NCBI RefSeq assembly: GCF_018219815.1
Contig: NZ_JADMKU010000022.1
Span: 1-64,000 of the forward strand
DNA: 64,000 bases
Source of the DNA: Thalassovita aquimarina
Lineage (GTDB): Bacteria; Pseudomonadota; Alphaproteobacteria; Rhodobacterales; Rhodobacteraceae
Direction: 5' to 3'
The position numbers and the translations under genes are program-made. Positions 1-9,258 of this stretch are shown here, in pieces (within the stretch, counting starts at the first letter, position 1; each line of letters begins with the position of its first letter). The notes under the pieces were generated by a model, which was given only the letters and a program-made list of their open reading frames with translations, was not told the origin of the DNA and searched no databases.

Positions 1-82
1 AGGTCAGACATTTTACCGCTCGTTTTTCGAACGGTGAATCACGCCACCCGGCGGAAATCAATGGGTCCTGACCCTAACCACC
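1..82. other. Window edge, no gene seen
   Basis: This is the sequence just downstream of the last gene of the pilus locus. No convincing reading frame was seen. A weak stem-loop around 15-35 (arms ACCGCTCG and CGAACGGT around a T5 loop) could mark the end of the minus-strand transcript, but there is no T tract after it. Confidence 0.4.
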
Positions 83-607
83 TCAGCCGCCGTAAACCGC
101 CCCGATCAGCAGGTAGAGCGACAGGGTACCCCCCAGTGGCAGGCCCATCGGGAAGTCGCCCTTGCGGGTCCAGCTTTCCCAATCCGGCGCCAGCTTGCGC
201 AAGGGCGTCAGCCCGGCCAGACGGTGCACTGCAACCGCGGCCAGCGTCGTAGTGGCAAACAGCAGCACGACCAGCTTCCAGTCGCCCAGCATCACGTAGG
301 GCGCGGCGGCGGCGGTGAATTTCGCGTCGCCCGCGCCGATCAGCCCGGCACCGTTCATGACCATGCCGACAAGCAGAACGACGACCAGTTGTAATAACTG
401 CCAACCGACCTGTTGCAACGGCATCAGCAATGGCGCGGCAATCACGAAGGTGACGGCAAGCAGCAAAACCGCCTTGTTGGGGATCTTCATCCTGCTCAGG
501 TCGTTCCAGGCCGACCACAGGCAGGCGGGCAGGCAGAGCAGGAACAGCCAGATCGCCACCGATTGCGGTATCTGCAACGCCGGGGCAAGAGTGGAAAAGG
601 CCGACAT
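83..607 (-). CDS. cpaA: Prepilin peptidase of the Tad pilus (CpaA/TadV, A24 family)
   Basis: Membrane aspartyl peptidase expected to cleave Flp-type prepilins at the inner membrane. The 174-residue protein is the short form without an N-methylase domain. It has about five hydrophobic segments and both expected aspartates: D36 in WNDLSRMKIPN and D94 in the GxGD signature (IGAGDAK). It is the promoter-distal gene of the minus-strand pilus locus, nine bases after the upstream TPR gene, so co-transcription is likely. The obvious substrates are the four pilin-type proteins encoded at 10.2-11.7 kb, whose cleavage motif is unusual. Confidence 0.9.
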   Translation of the reverse strand: MSAFSTLAPALQIPQSVAIWLFLLCLPACLWSAWNDLSRMKIPNKAVLLLAVTFVIAAPLLMPLQQVGWQLLQLVVVLLVGMVMNGAGLIGAGDAKFTAAAAPYVMLGDWKLVVLLFATTTLAAVAVHRLAGLTPLRKLAPDWESWTRKGDFPMGLPLGGTLSLYLLIGAVYGG

Positions 608-615
608 GGGCGTCG

Positions 616-1464
616 TCAGGTTTCCAGCGCCCGCAGGCTGCGCACGGCGGCTTCGAAATGCTGCGGATGGGTGCTGATGGCTTCGCGCAACAGGTTCTTG
701 CCGGTTTCGACATCGCCCTGTTTCACCGCGCTCAGCCCCAGCGTATGCAGCAGCTGGGCCCGTTCGGTCTGATCCATCGGGATGACCGGCAGGGTGTAGT
801 TGCGCTGAGCGCCGCGCGCCAGAACGATGTTGTTCTTGGCGGTGAACAGTTTGGGGTCGTTGCGGATCGCGTCGGAAAACAGCCTTTCGGCCTCGGCGTA
901 ATCGCCCCGGGTTAGCTTGGAATAGCCCCAGTTATTCAGCACGCTGGCAGGCCGCGTGGTCAGGCCGACGGCGATTTCATAGAAACTGTCGGACTTCTTC
1001 CATTCCTTGTTGCTGTCGGCGACCATCGCTTCCAGCCGGTAGCGCTTGAAGGTCTCGAAGGTGGGCGGGATCGTGTCCAGTGTTTCGTCGGCTTCGTCCC
1101 ATTTGCCGGTGCGGATCAGGGCATCGGCCAGGTCGACGCGGTCGTCATTGGTCGCCTCGGGGGCCTTGACCACCGTGCGCCAGACCGGCACCGCCTCGGT
1201 CGCGCGCCCGGCGCGGACCAGCGATTTCGCCAAGCCGCGTTTCAGTTCCAGCTTGTCGGGGCTTTCGGCCGAGGCGCGCTTGAAATAGTTCACCGCCTCG
1301 TCGGCATCGGCCACCGTCAGCATGATGTCACTGAGGTTGTTGTCCTCGATCGCGTTCACCGCGCTCATCGCGCGGTCGACCTGGTTACCGCCCCGCATCT
1401 TGTCGCAGGCGGAAAGGCCCAACGCGGCGGTCAGGCCCAGGGTCACAAGAAGGGAATGGCGCAT
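616..1464 (-). CDS. TPR-repeat lipoprotein of the Tad locus (TadD-like)
   Basis: The 282-residue protein has a lipoprotein signal (MRHSLLVTLGLTAALGLSAC, lipobox LSAC), so it should be a periplasm-facing lipoprotein. Several tetratricopeptide units follow (for example ASAESPDKLELKRGLAKSL and NWGYSKLTRGDYAEAERLF). TadD proteins are TPR lipoproteins needed for Flp pilus assembly. The start was set at 1464, not the longer frame, because AAGGA lies just ahead of it and the signal peptide begins there. It is adjacent to a second TPR lipoprotein, so which of the two is the true TadD is open. Confidence 0.8.
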   Translation of the reverse strand: MRHSLLVTLGLTAALGLSACDKMRGGNQVDRAMSAVNAIEDNNLSDIMLTVADADEAVNYFKRASAESPDKLELKRGLAKSLVRAGRATEAVPVWRTVVKAPEATNDDRVDLADALIRTGKWDEADETLDTIPPTFETFKRYRLEAMVADSNKEWKKSDSFYEIAVGLTTRPASVLNNWGYSKLTRGDYAEAERLFSDAIRNDPKLFTAKNNIVLARGAQRNYTLPVIPMDQTERAQLLHTLGLSAVKQGDVETGKNLLREAISTHPQHFEAAVRSLRALET

Positions 1465-1494
1465 CGTTTGCGTCCTTGTACTGCTCTTGCCCAA

Positions 1495-2055
1495 TCATGG
1501 TATCCGGCGGATGACATAGCTGCCGCTGCCGCGCTGTACCAATTTATATTCTTGATCTAGCTTTTCATCATAGTCCGGATTTTCGGATTTTGCGAGTGCC
1601 AAGCGCAAATTATCGCGAATCGCATCACTTTCGCCATTGTCGAGCGCATAGGCGGTTTTGAAAATCTGCACCGCCTCGGCCGGTTTGCCGCGTTCCATCA
1701 GCACCACGCCGAGGTTGTTCCAGACCTCGGGGATGGCTTCGTCAGTGGCAATCGCCCGGCGCAACAGCTTTTCGGATTGCCCGAGGCGGCCGAGGCCGAG
1801 GTTGGCGCTGCCCAGTCCCGACAGCACATCGACGGTGAAACCGTGGTCCAGCGCGGCGCGGGAATAGGCTTCGAGTGCGAGTTCGTATTCGCCCGCCTCC
1901 ATCAGCCGCTGCGCCACCACCAGCCCGTCAACCGCCTGTCCGCGCGGCGCGATGCCGGGCGCATAGACGTTGTCGGATGCGCCAAGGCCGCCCGTCGAAC
2001 AGGCGGCCAGAGCGGTCAGTGCAACCAGGCCAAGCCCGGTGCGGAAAACTTTCAT
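1495..2055 (-). CDS. tadD: TPR-repeat lipoprotein of the Tad locus (TadD)
   Basis: A 186-residue lipoprotein with a typical signal and lipobox (LTALAAC at about residues 13-19). Two to three TPR units follow, including a well-formed one around LGSANLGLGRLGQSEKLLRRAI and another around NNLGVVLMERGKPAEAVQIF. TPR lipoproteins of this size directly after tadC are typical of Tad loci, where they help assemble the secretin or pilus. The gene lies 11 bases after tadC and 30 before the next TPR lipoprotein. The symbol rests on position and architecture. Confidence 0.8.
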   Translation of the reverse strand: MKVFRTGLGLVALTALAACSTGGLGASDNVYAPGIAPRGQAVDGLVVAQRLMEAGEYELALEAYSRAALDHGFTVDVLSGLGSANLGLGRLGQSEKLLRRAIATDEAIPEVWNNLGVVLMERGKPAEAVQIFKTAYALDNGESDAIRDNLRLALAKSENPDYDEKLDQEYKLVQRGSGSYVIRRIP

Positions 2056-2066
2056 CGGTTATCTGC

Positions 2067-3023
2067 TCATTTGCCCAAGGTCATGATACCGATCACCGAC
2101 GGCGCGACCAGGATGATCAGCAGCGGCGGCACGGTCAGCATCATTGTGGCAAGGGTCATCTTCGTAGGCAACTTATTTGCTTTCTCCTCCGCCCGCATCA
2201 CCCGCTTATCGCGCATTTCGCCGGCGTAGACGCGCAGCGCCTCGGCGATCGAGGTGCCGAAGCTCTGCGATTGCACCATCACGGTCACGAAGCTGGACAC
2301 GTCGGGGACGCCGCAACGCTCGGCCATGTCGGACAGCACGACGGCTTTGTCCTTGCCCGCCTTGATCTGCTGCGACACGATTTCAAACTCGTCGGCCAGC
2401 GCCGGGAACGAGGCGCGGATTTCCTTCGACACGCGGATGATCGCCTGATCCATCGATTGCCCGGCCTCGACACAGACCAGCATCATGTCCAGCGCGTCGG
2501 GAAAGCCATCGGTGATTTCTTCCTGGCGTTCCTGCTGGCGCCGGGTGACCCAGTATTTCGGCGCCATGTAGCCGATCACGCCGGGGCCGAGGATATACAT
2601 CACCGCCTGTTGCGGGTCGGTCTGGTCGCTGGCGACGAACAGCAGGTAGTACAGGATGCCAAGCACAAGAAGCCCGATGCCGAGCGCGAACTGGCTGAAG
2701 TGGTAGATCATCACGGCCCCGCTCGACTGATACCCGGCCTGGGTCAGCTTGAGGCGGACATTGGAAAATTCCTCTTCGTTCTTCGGTTCGAGGAAGCTGG
2801 AATATTTTTCCAGCTTCTTGGCGCTTTTCGCCGTGCGCAGGGATTCACTTTGGACGGGATCGTTGCCCTTGGCGGTCTGTTTAAGCTTGTCCAGCGGGTC
2901 CGGGCGCGACTTGAACAGGAAGGGCAGGGTAATCACGATCAGGGCAAGACCCAGAAAAGCCACCAGCAGGAGCGGCCCCGCGCCGTTGGTCATGTCGCCG
3001 AGGAACATGTTGATGATTGCCAT
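2067..3023 (-). CDS. tadC: Tad pilus inner-membrane platform protein TadC (GspF family)
   Basis: A 318-residue membrane protein of the type II secretion F family. It has two hydrophobic segments near the N-terminus, a pair around residues 110-160, a cytoplasmic GspF domain (DGFPDALDMMLVCVEAGQSMDQAI) and a C-terminal membrane anchor. It works with TadB as the platform on which the TadA ATPase drives Flp pilus extrusion. The start at 3023 (MAIINMFLGDM) follows tadB by 11 bases with GAGGA ahead of it; a longer in-frame extension into tadB is not supported. Confidence 0.9.
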   Translation of the reverse strand: MAIINMFLGDMTNGAGPLLLVAFLGLALIVITLPFLFKSRPDPLDKLKQTAKGNDPVQSESLRTAKSAKKLEKYSSFLEPKNEEEFSNVRLKLTQAGYQSSGAVMIYHFSQFALGIGLLVLGILYYLLFVASDQTDPQQAVMYILGPGVIGYMAPKYWVTRRQQERQEEITDGFPDALDMMLVCVEAGQSMDQAIIRVSKEIRASFPALADEFEIVSQQIKAGKDKAVVLSDMAERCGVPDVSSFVTVMVQSQSFGTSIAEALRVYAGEMRDKRVMRAEEKANKLPTKMTLATMMLTVPPLLIILVAPSVIGIMTLGK

Positions 3024-3034
3024 GACGGTTCTCC

Positions 3035-4003
3035 TCAGACCTTGATGTTCACCAGCATCCGCATGACGAACATGTTCGCCACGAGGAACACGCCGACCGC
3101 GACGCATGCGGGGATGAAATAGGGGTGGTCCAGCACTTCGTCATAATAATGCGGGTCCATCACGTTGATGCCGATCAGCGCGAGGATCGGGAAACCGGAC
3201 AGGAACTTTCCCGACCATTGCGCTTCGGCGGTGATCGCCTTGACCCGGCGGAACAGGCGGAACCGGGCGCGGATCACCTTGGCCAGCCCGGCCAGGATTT
3301 CGGCCAAGTTGCCGCCCGATTGTTGCTGGATCGTCACCGCCACCGCGAGGAAGCGCAAATCCTGCATGTCCAGCCGTTCGGCCATGTCCTTCAGCGCCTC
3401 GCCGACGTCGCGGCCATATTGCGCTTCGTCCGCGATCATGCCGAATTCGGTGGCCAGCGGGTCGGCCACTTCGCGCGCCACGATCTGGATGGCGGAACTG
3501 AACGGGTGGCCGACGCGCAGCGACCGCACCATCAATTCGATCGCATCGGGCAGCTGTTCCTCGATCATCGCCGTGCGCTTGCTGGCCTTGCTCGACACCC
3601 ACATGAAAACGCCGCCGACGCCCATCGCGACGGACACGCCAAGCCGGATCGGCACACCGGTCTGGGTGCCGACTGTCAGCCCGACGAACGCCATCCCCGA
3701 AAGTGCGGCCATGACCATCAGCAGCTGCGCCGGCGAAAAGGCGATCGCGGCCTTTTGCGCCTTGGCCGCGAGGATCGAATAGACCGGGATCCCGCGCCAT
3801 TGCATGTGCTGGCCCATTTCCTTGCGCAGCTTTTCCATCACCTCGGTGCGGTTCGTCCCCTTTTCCAGCATGTCCAGCCGGCGGTTCACCCGGCTGTTGA
3901 GGCTGATCGAGCGGCCGAAAACGGTCAGGTACAGGCCTTCGACGATGACCAGAACGCCAACGAAGATCAGCCCGTAGATAAGCGGTTGGATGGGGATGGT
4001 CAT
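3035..4003 (-). CDS. tadB: Tad pilus inner-membrane platform protein TadB (GspF family)
   Basis: A 322-residue GspF-family protein with an N-terminal membrane segment (residues about 5-25), a hydrophobic pair around 95-140, the cytoplasmic F domain ([22 protein letters not shown]) and two C-terminal membrane segments. It pairs with TadC in the inner-membrane platform. The start at 4003 is chosen because GGAG lies within the last codons of tadA, 5 bases upstream, which suggests translational coupling. TadB-TadC as neighbouring paralogues is the standard Tad arrangement. Confidence 0.92.
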   Translation of the reverse strand: MTIPIQPLIYGLIFVGVLVIVEGLYLTVFGRSISLNSRVNRRLDMLEKGTNRTEVMEKLRKEMGQHMQWRGIPVYSILAAKAQKAAIAFSPAQLLMVMAALSGMAFVGLTVGTQTGVPIRLGVSVAMGVGGVFMWVSSKASKRTAMIEEQLPDAIELMVRSLRVGHPFSSAIQIVAREVADPLATEFGMIADEAQYGRDVGEALKDMAERLDMQDLRFLAVAVTIQQQSGGNLAEILAGLAKVIRARFRLFRRVKAITAEAQWSGKFLSGFPILALIGINVMDPHYYDEVLDHPYFIPACVAVGVFLVANMFVMRMLVNIKV

Positions 4004-4008
4004 GTGCG

Positions 4009-5460
4009 TTACTCCGCTGCGACGGGTTCGAAGATTTCGGCCGGCAGGTCGTACCCCCACAGGCGGAACCGTTCCGAGAAGTGGCTGCGCACCCCGGTGC
4101 CGGTGAAATGCCCGATGATCTTGTTTTCAGGCGTCAGCCCGACGCGCTGGAAGCGGAACACTTCCTGCATGGAAATCACGTCGCCCTCCATGCCGGTGAT
4201 TTCTGTGATCGATGTCATGCGGCGCGACCCGTCCTGCAGGCGCGAAACCTGCACGATCAGGTTGACCGCCGAAGAAATCTGGCTGCGCACCGCCTTGAGC
4301 GGCATTTCCACCCCTGCCATGGCGATCATGTTTTCCAGACGGCTGAGCCCGTCGCGCGGGTTGTTGGCGTGGATCGTGGTCATCGACCCGTCATGGCCGG
4401 TGTTCATCGCCTGCAGCATGTCGATCACTTCGTTGCCGCGGGTTTCGCCGACGATGATCCGGTCCGGGCGCATACGCAGGGCGTTTTTCAGACAGTCGCG
4501 GGGGGAAACCTCGCCCTTGCCCTCGACATTGGGCGGGCGGCTTTCCATCCGGCCGACATGGATCTGCTGCAGCTGCAATTCGGCGGTATCCTCGATCGTC
4601 AGGATCCGTTCGGAATTGTCGATGAAGCTCGACAGCGCGTTCAGCGTCGTGGTCTTGCCCGACCCGGTCCCGCCCGACACGATGATGTTCAGCCGCGTGG
4701 CGACGGCGGCCTGCAGATAGGCGGCCATTTCTTCGGAAAAGGCGCCGAAGCCGACCAGGTCGTCGATGCCCAGCTTGTCCTTCTTAAATTTCCGGATCGA
4801 CACCAGCGACCCGTCTACCGCGATCGGCGGCACCATCGCGTTGAAGCGCGACCCGTCGGCCAGTCGGGCGTCGACATAAGGGTTTGATTCATCGACCCGG
4901 CGGCCGACGGCCGACACGATCTTGTCGATGATCCGCAAGAGGTGCTTTTCATCCTTGAAGGTGACGTCGCTCAGTTCCAGCTTGCCGAAGCGTTCGACGA
5001 AGATCCGTTTCGGCCCGTTGACCAGGATGTCGCTGATCGTCTCGTCCTTCAGCAGCGTTTCCAGCGGCCCGAGCCCGGTGACTTCGTCATAGAGTTCCTG
5101 AAACACCTGTGACCGGTCTTCGCGGTTCAGAACGATGCCTTTTTCTTCCAGAAATTCGCCCGAGATCGAACTGATCTCGGCGCGCAACTCGGCTTCGCTG
5201 GCGGTTTCCAGCGCCGAGAGGTTCAGGTTGTCCAGAAGCGCGCGATGCAGGTCCAGCTTGATTTCCGAAAGCCGTTCCTTGCGCTTGCGTTCCTTGTCCA
5301 TCGGCTGGGTCTGCGCCGGTGCTTTCGACACCGGTTTGCGGATGCGTACGGCTTTCGCCGGAGCCTCGGGTTTTTCCGCCGCATGGGGCATCGGGACGAC
5401 TTTCGCAGAGGGCCGGGCGCCCGCCGCTGGCTGGTCTTTCTTCTTGTAGCGTGAAAACAT
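4009..5460 (-). CDS. tadA: Tad pilus assembly ATPase TadA/CpaF
   Basis: Hexameric secretion ATPase of the VirB11/GspE superfamily that powers Flp pilus assembly. The 483-residue protein has a basic, proline-rich N-terminus (1-60). The N-terminal domain contains [18 protein letters not shown]. Walker A ([11 protein letters not shown]) is near residue 265, an Asp box lies in the following strand, Walker B is the region of [12 protein letters not shown] near residue 338, and a His box contains [11 protein letters not shown]. All catalytic motifs are intact. It lies between tadZ (22 bases upstream) and tadB. Confidence 0.95.
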   Translation of the reverse strand: MFSRYKKKDQPAAGARPSAKVVPMPHAAEKPEAPAKAVRIRKPVSKAPAQTQPMDKERKRKERLSEIKLDLHRALLDNLNLSALETASEAELRAEISSISGEFLEEKGIVLNREDRSQVFQELYDEVTGLGPLETLLKDETISDILVNGPKRIFVERFGKLELSDVTFKDEKHLLRIIDKIVSAVGRRVDESNPYVDARLADGSRFNAMVPPIAVDGSLVSIRKFKKDKLGIDDLVGFGAFSEEMAAYLQAAVATRLNIIVSGGTGSGKTTTLNALSSFIDNSERILTIEDTAELQLQQIHVGRMESRPPNVEGKGEVSPRDCLKNALRMRPDRIIVGETRGNEVIDMLQAMNTGHDGSMTTIHANNPRDGLSRLENMIAMAGVEMPLKAVRSQISSAVNLIVQVSRLQDGSRRMTSITEITGMEGDVISMQEVFRFQRVGLTPENKIIGHFTGTGVRSHFSERFRLWGYDLPAEIFEPVAAE

Positions 5461-5482
5461 CGCGTGTCCCCCTTATCCGCGG

Positions 5483-6736
5483 TCAATTCGTGTCCGACTG
5501 GCCAAGTTCATGCAGCGAAGCGGCCAGCTTCGCGATTTCCTTGCGCAGCGGGTTCTTGGCCGCACTTTTTTCCAGCGGTTCGCCGTGGTCGCCCGCCTGC
5601 GTCACGTATTTGCCGCCATCGGGCAATTGCAGTTCGATCGAGATGTCGAGGCTGTCAGCCAGCCGCTTGACCCGCGATTTGCCGCTCAGGTCGGTGAATT
5701 TCGGGGCCCGGTTCAGCACGAAGCGCAGTTTTTCGAACGGCAGGTCTTCGGCCTGCAGCGCGCGTTTCATCCGCAGCGCGTTCTGCGCCGACCGCATGTC
5801 CAGTTCCAGCGTCGCGAAATAGACATGCGCGGCGCTCAGCACGGTTTCGGACCATTGCACCAGGGTTTTGGGCATGTCGATGATGACGTAATCGAAATGA
5901 TGCCGGGCGATATCGATGATCCGCTGGATGTCTTCCGGTCCCACCAGGTCCAGCGGCAGCATTTCCTTCGGAGCGGTCAGCACGAACAGTTTGTCTTCGA
6001 ACGACATCAGCGCCTGGGTGAAGATGTCGTCATCCATCACCTCGGTATCGGACAGCAATTCGTAGACCGCGTCGCGGCGGGCCAGATCGAGATAGGTCGA
6101 AACCGACCCGTATTGCAGGTCAAGATCGATGATGCAGACCCGCGGCGGCGTGCCCTTTTTTCCGGCGGCCGCGACCAGTTCCCAGCCCAGGTTCACCGCC
6201 AGCGTGGTGGCGCCGGTGCCGCCGGCCAGCCCGTGCACCGCAAGAACCACGCCTTCGCGGTCATGGGCCGATTTTGCCGGGGCTTGCAAAGCCTCGCCGA
6301 CGGTTTCGGCGGGCGCTGCAACCGGTTCGGGGGTGCGCAGCCGTTCGACGGCTGCCTGCAATTCGTTTTCCGGCAGCGGGTAGGGGACGAATTCGTCGGC
6401 GCCCTGGCGCAGCAATTGATGCAGCGCGGCCGGGGTGACCTCTTCGGCGATCAGGATGACCTTGATCCCCCGCCCCTTGGCCGCGGAAATGATGTCGCCA
6501 AGCAGGACCAGGTTGTCTTCGTCGTCCCGGTCGATCGCTATGGCGATGAATTCAAGGGATTCCGAACCGGGTTGCTGAAAAAAGGCAAGCGCATCGTTGA
6601 AACCCAGGTCGCCCCAGGCTTCGCCCATTATCGCTTCCATGTCTTCGATCAGCAGATCGAAATTCTGAACGTCTCGACTGATCGTACAGGCCAGAATCGG
6701 GCTGGCATCTGCAGATGAATTGTCGCTACTCGTCAT
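5483..6736 (-). CDS. cpaE: Pilus localisation ATPase TadZ/CpaE
   Basis: A MinD/ParA-like protein that places the Tad machinery in the cell. The first ~120 residues resemble an atypical receiver-like domain. The second half carries an ATPase fold with the loop HGLAGGTGATTLAVN, in which the usual P-loop lysines are replaced; deviant loops are common in the TadZ family and suggest weak or altered ATP hydrolysis. IIDLDLQYGS and DYVIIDMPKTLV match the switch regions. A Shine-Dalgarno-like AAGGACAAGAGG precedes the start. A 214-base gap separates it from the upstream OmpA gene, so an internal promoter is possible. Confidence 0.9.
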   Translation of the reverse strand: MTSSDNSSADASPILACTISRDVQNFDLLIEDMEAIMGEAWGDLGFNDALAFFQQPGSESLEFIAIAIDRDDEDNLVLLGDIISAAKGRGIKVILIAEEVTPAALHQLLRQGADEFVPYPLPENELQAAVERLRTPEPVAAPAETVGEALQAPAKSAHDREGVVLAVHGLAGGTGATTLAVNLGWELVAAAGKKGTPPRVCIIDLDLQYGSVSTYLDLARRDAVYELLSDTEVMDDDIFTQALMSFEDKLFVLTAPKEMLPLDLVGPEDIQRIIDIARHHFDYVIIDMPKTLVQWSETVLSAAHVYFATLELDMRSAQNALRMKRALQAEDLPFEKLRFVLNRAPKFTDLSGKSRVKRLADSLDISIELQLPDGGKYVTQAGDHGEPLEKSAAKNPLRKEIAKLAASLHELGQSDTN

Positions 6737-6950
6737 TGCCTCTTGTCCTTCAGCTGCGGCGCTGTGGGCAATGCAAGGCGGGGTTTCTTAAACGCCCCGT
6801 TTCCTCGACCCGCAAGCGCCACGTCCGGCAAACGCCGAACGCACTACTCCGTCTGGGACCAAGATCGTGGGCAATCTGGGCGAGATTAGGGCCAAAGTTT
6901 CGAAATTGTGCGGTATTTCTGGACGATCCGCGGGTATGGGGCGGATTGTT
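6737..6950. other. Intergenic gap inside the pilus locus
   Basis: No gene is seen in these 214 bases between the OmpA lipoprotein and tadZ, both on the minus strand. A stem-loop with 6-base arms (ATCCGC at 6926-6931, GCGGAT at 6941-6946) follows the OmpA stop codon. It may attenuate or end transcription, leaving room for a separate tadZ promoter. No T tract follows the stem. Confidence 0.4.
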
Positions 6951-7619
6951 TTAGTCGCTGCTGGCGCCTGTCACGCTGCCTTCGATCCCGGTCAGGGTGG
7001 TGGCAACAACGGCGCTTTCGACATAATCGCGATACACGATCTGGGCATATTTCCCGTCCAGAACCGAAGGATGGCGACGCACGAAGCCCGTTACCTCGGT
7101 AACGGTGCGGCGGTTGCGCCGTTCGCGCGCTTCGGTCATCACCAGCGGCTGCGTTTCGCCCTGCGATACGACCGCTTCAAGCCGCGACCGGCTGATTCCG
7201 TGCTGCGACAGGAAACGGACGACGGCATCTGCGCGGCGCTTGCCCAAACGGTAATTGTACTGGTTGCTGCCGACCGCATCGGTATGGCCGTAGACCCGGA
7301 ATCGGACCTCGGGGAACTGGCGAATCCAGTCGGCCTGGCGGCGCAGGATTGCAGCCGCATCGGGATCGATCCGAGCCGAGTTGAATTCGAAATTGATAGT
7401 GCTGGGCACTTCTTCGGCGAACCTGTTGGCCAGATTGGTGACATAGGTCTTTTCACCAGACAGGATCATCGTGTTGTTCATGGTGGCATTGCCGAAATCG
7501 CCACCGCCGACCAATGCCCCGGCTTCGCGGGTAAAGGAGGAATAGCTGTCGGTGCCTTCGCATCCGGCGATCGCGGCGACGCTGCCCAGCAATGCGATCT
7601 TGATCAGGGTAGCTTTCAT
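6951..7619 (-). CDS. OmpA-family lipoprotein of the Tad locus
   Basis: A 222-residue outer-membrane lipoprotein. The signal ends in a lipobox (AAIAGC at about residues 15-20). The C-terminal half is an OmpA/peptidoglycan-binding domain (INFEFNSARIDPDAAAILRR; YGHTDAVGSNQYNYRLGKRR). Such proteins sit directly after the secretin gene in alphaproteobacterial Tad loci and probably anchor the secretin to peptidoglycan, a role like RcpB elsewhere. The gene begins four bases after the secretin stop codon, so it is very likely co-translated with it. Confidence 0.85.
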   Translation of the reverse strand: MKATLIKIALLGSVAAIAGCEGTDSYSSFTREAGALVGGGDFGNATMNNTMILSGEKTYVTNLANRFAEEVPSTINFEFNSARIDPDAAAILRRQADWIRQFPEVRFRVYGHTDAVGSNQYNYRLGKRRADAVVRFLSQHGISRSRLEAVVSQGETQPLVMTEARERRNRRTVTEVTGFVRRHPSVLDGKYAQIVYRDYVESAVVATTLTGIEGSVTGASSD

Positions 7620-7623
7620 CGGA

Positions 7624-9051
7624 TCACTCCATCACATAGCCGTAAGAGCCGCTGAAATCCTGCCGGGCGACCTCGCCGGCGGCCCCTTTCAGCTTGCGCG
7701 TCTTGTCGCGCGCCACGCGACCGTAAAGGAACAGATCCTTTTCCGACGGCGGCGTGATCCGGTCGGTCGGAAGCGCCAGCGCTTCGCCGCGCGTGGGCGT
7801 GACCAGGTGGGCGGTCACGATGATCACCAGTTCGGATTGGGACCGCTGGTATTCGGCGCTGCGGAACAGCGCGCCAAGGATCGGAATATCGCCCAGCCAC
7901 GGAATCTGGCCGTTCTTGTCGATGAATTCATCCTGCAACAGGCCGGCGATGGCGAAGCTTTCGCCGTCGCGCATCTCCACCGTGGTCGAGGTTTCGCGGC
8001 GGCGGAAGGCATCGATGGTGAAGGCGTCGGTGACATAGCCGTTCGACGGATCGATCGCCGACACGGCCGCGCGCAGTTCGAGGTTGATCAGGTCGCCGTC
8101 CACCACGCGGGGAACGAAGTTCAGTTCGACCCCGAAGGATTTGAATTCGACCGATATCGCGCCGTTGTCCTGGCTGACCGGAACCGGGTATTCGCCGCCG
8201 GCAAGGAATTTCGCTTCCTGGCCCGACAGGGCGGTCAGGTTCGGTTCGGCAAGGGTGCGCACAACGCCTTTGGTTTCAAGCGCTTCCAACAGGACGCCGA
8301 CTTCAACCGATCCGACACCGAACCCGAACAGCATGGCGCCGTTGTTTTCGTTGACCGCCGGAATGCTGCCGCCAAGTGCGGTGGTCACCCCGCCCGACGT
8401 ATTGGTGGTGTTGCTGCCGCCGTTCAGCGTCACCCCGCCGGAATTGCCGTTCAGCGACAGCGAGGAACTGAGCGATTTGGAAACGTTGCGTTCCATTTCC
8501 GCGAAGCGCACCTTCAGCAGCACCTGCTGGACGCCGCCCACGGTCATCAGGTTGGACACTTTTTCCGGGGCGTAGCGGTTTGCCAGGTCCAGCGCGCGCT
8601 GCAGCTTCATGGCCGAAGACACCGTTCCGGACAGGACGATGCCGTCATTCGCGGTCCGCACCTCGATTTTTTCGCCAGGCAGGATCTGCCGCAGCCGTTC
8701 CTTGAATTCCGCTACATCCGCGGCGACGACCACGTCGACATTGGTGATCAGCTGGCCCTGCGCGTTGAGCAGCGTCAGCGTGGTGGTGCCGGGGGATTTG
8801 CCAAGCACGTAGATCGACCGGTCCGACAGCGAAGAGATATCCGCGATGGCCGGGTTGGCAATCGACAGTTCCGCGAAGGGGGTTTCGCTTTCCACCACCA
8901 CGGCGCGGTTCATCGGCACGCTCAGGCTGGAGGAAGTGCCTTTTTTCACCACGCGCAATTGCTGCGCCTGGGCCATGTCAGGAACATGCAAGCCGCAGAT
9001 GGCCATCGACAGACCGACAAGCGCGGCCTTGAAAATTCTACTGTTTTTCAT
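7624..9051 (-). CDS. cpaC: Tad pilus secretin CpaC/RcpA
   Basis: Outer-membrane secretin through which the Flp pilus exits. The 475-residue protein has a signal peptide ending near AQAQQL. It is followed by a pilus/BON-like N-terminal domain (residues about 30-200) and the type II/III secretin core, with the typical VPVSQDNGAISVEFKSFGVE stretch and conserved ELVIIVTAHLV near the end. The start at 9051 (MKNSRIFK) fits the signal peptide better than the seven-residue longer frame. A serine/asparagine/glycine-rich insert (SLNGNSGGVTLNGGSNTTNT) lies in the secretin domain. Confidence 0.93.
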   Translation of the reverse strand: MKNSRIFKAALVGLSMAICGLHVPDMAQAQQLRVVKKGTSSSLSVPMNRAVVVESETPFAELSIANPAIADISSLSDRSIYVLGKSPGTTTLTLLNAQGQLITNVDVVVAADVAEFKERLRQILPGEKIEVRTANDGIVLSGTVSSAMKLQRALDLANRYAPEKVSNLMTVGGVQQVLLKVRFAEMERNVSKSLSSSLSLNGNSGGVTLNGGSNTTNTSGGVTTALGGSIPAVNENNGAMLFGFGVGSVEVGVLLEALETKGVVRTLAEPNLTALSGQEAKFLAGGEYPVPVSQDNGAISVEFKSFGVELNFVPRVVDGDLINLELRAAVSAIDPSNGYVTDAFTIDAFRRRETSTTVEMRDGESFAIAGLLQDEFIDKNGQIPWLGDIPILGALFRSAEYQRSQSELVIIVTAHLVTPTRGEALALPTDRITPPSEKDLFLYGRVARDKTRKLKGAAGEVARQDFSGSYGYVME

Positions 9052-9214
9052 GTGACCTGCCTTTTCGATCACGCCTCTATATCCGGGTCTGATGCCCGTT
9101 TCTTCCGGTCAGACTGCGCGAATTTTCCATTTTTTGCAAGAATCAATAGGTTCAGGCCTGCATTTCATGTGTTTTCCGGCCATTTCCTCGCCGGTTGAGG
9201 CTGAAATGCAACGG

Positions 9215-9232
9215 GCGGCCGGGAGCGGCCGC
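9215..9232 (-). terminator. Stem-loop between cpaB and cpaC
   Basis: Perfect 6-base arms GCGGCC and GGCCGC around a six-base loop, downstream of the cpaB stop codon. No T run follows on the minus strand. It may partly end or process the pilin-cpaB transcript ahead of cpaC, separating abundant pilin mRNA from the assembly genes. Its function is inferred only. Confidence 0.4.
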
Positions 9233-9258
9233 ACCGTTTGGATAGGGGGAAGTCCACT

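Noticed and set aside
1875-3122. 415-residue plus-strand frame across tadC and the TPR genes
   Set aside because: Composition is a typical antisense artefact (His/Asp/Arg-rich) and the minus-strand genes are unmistakable.
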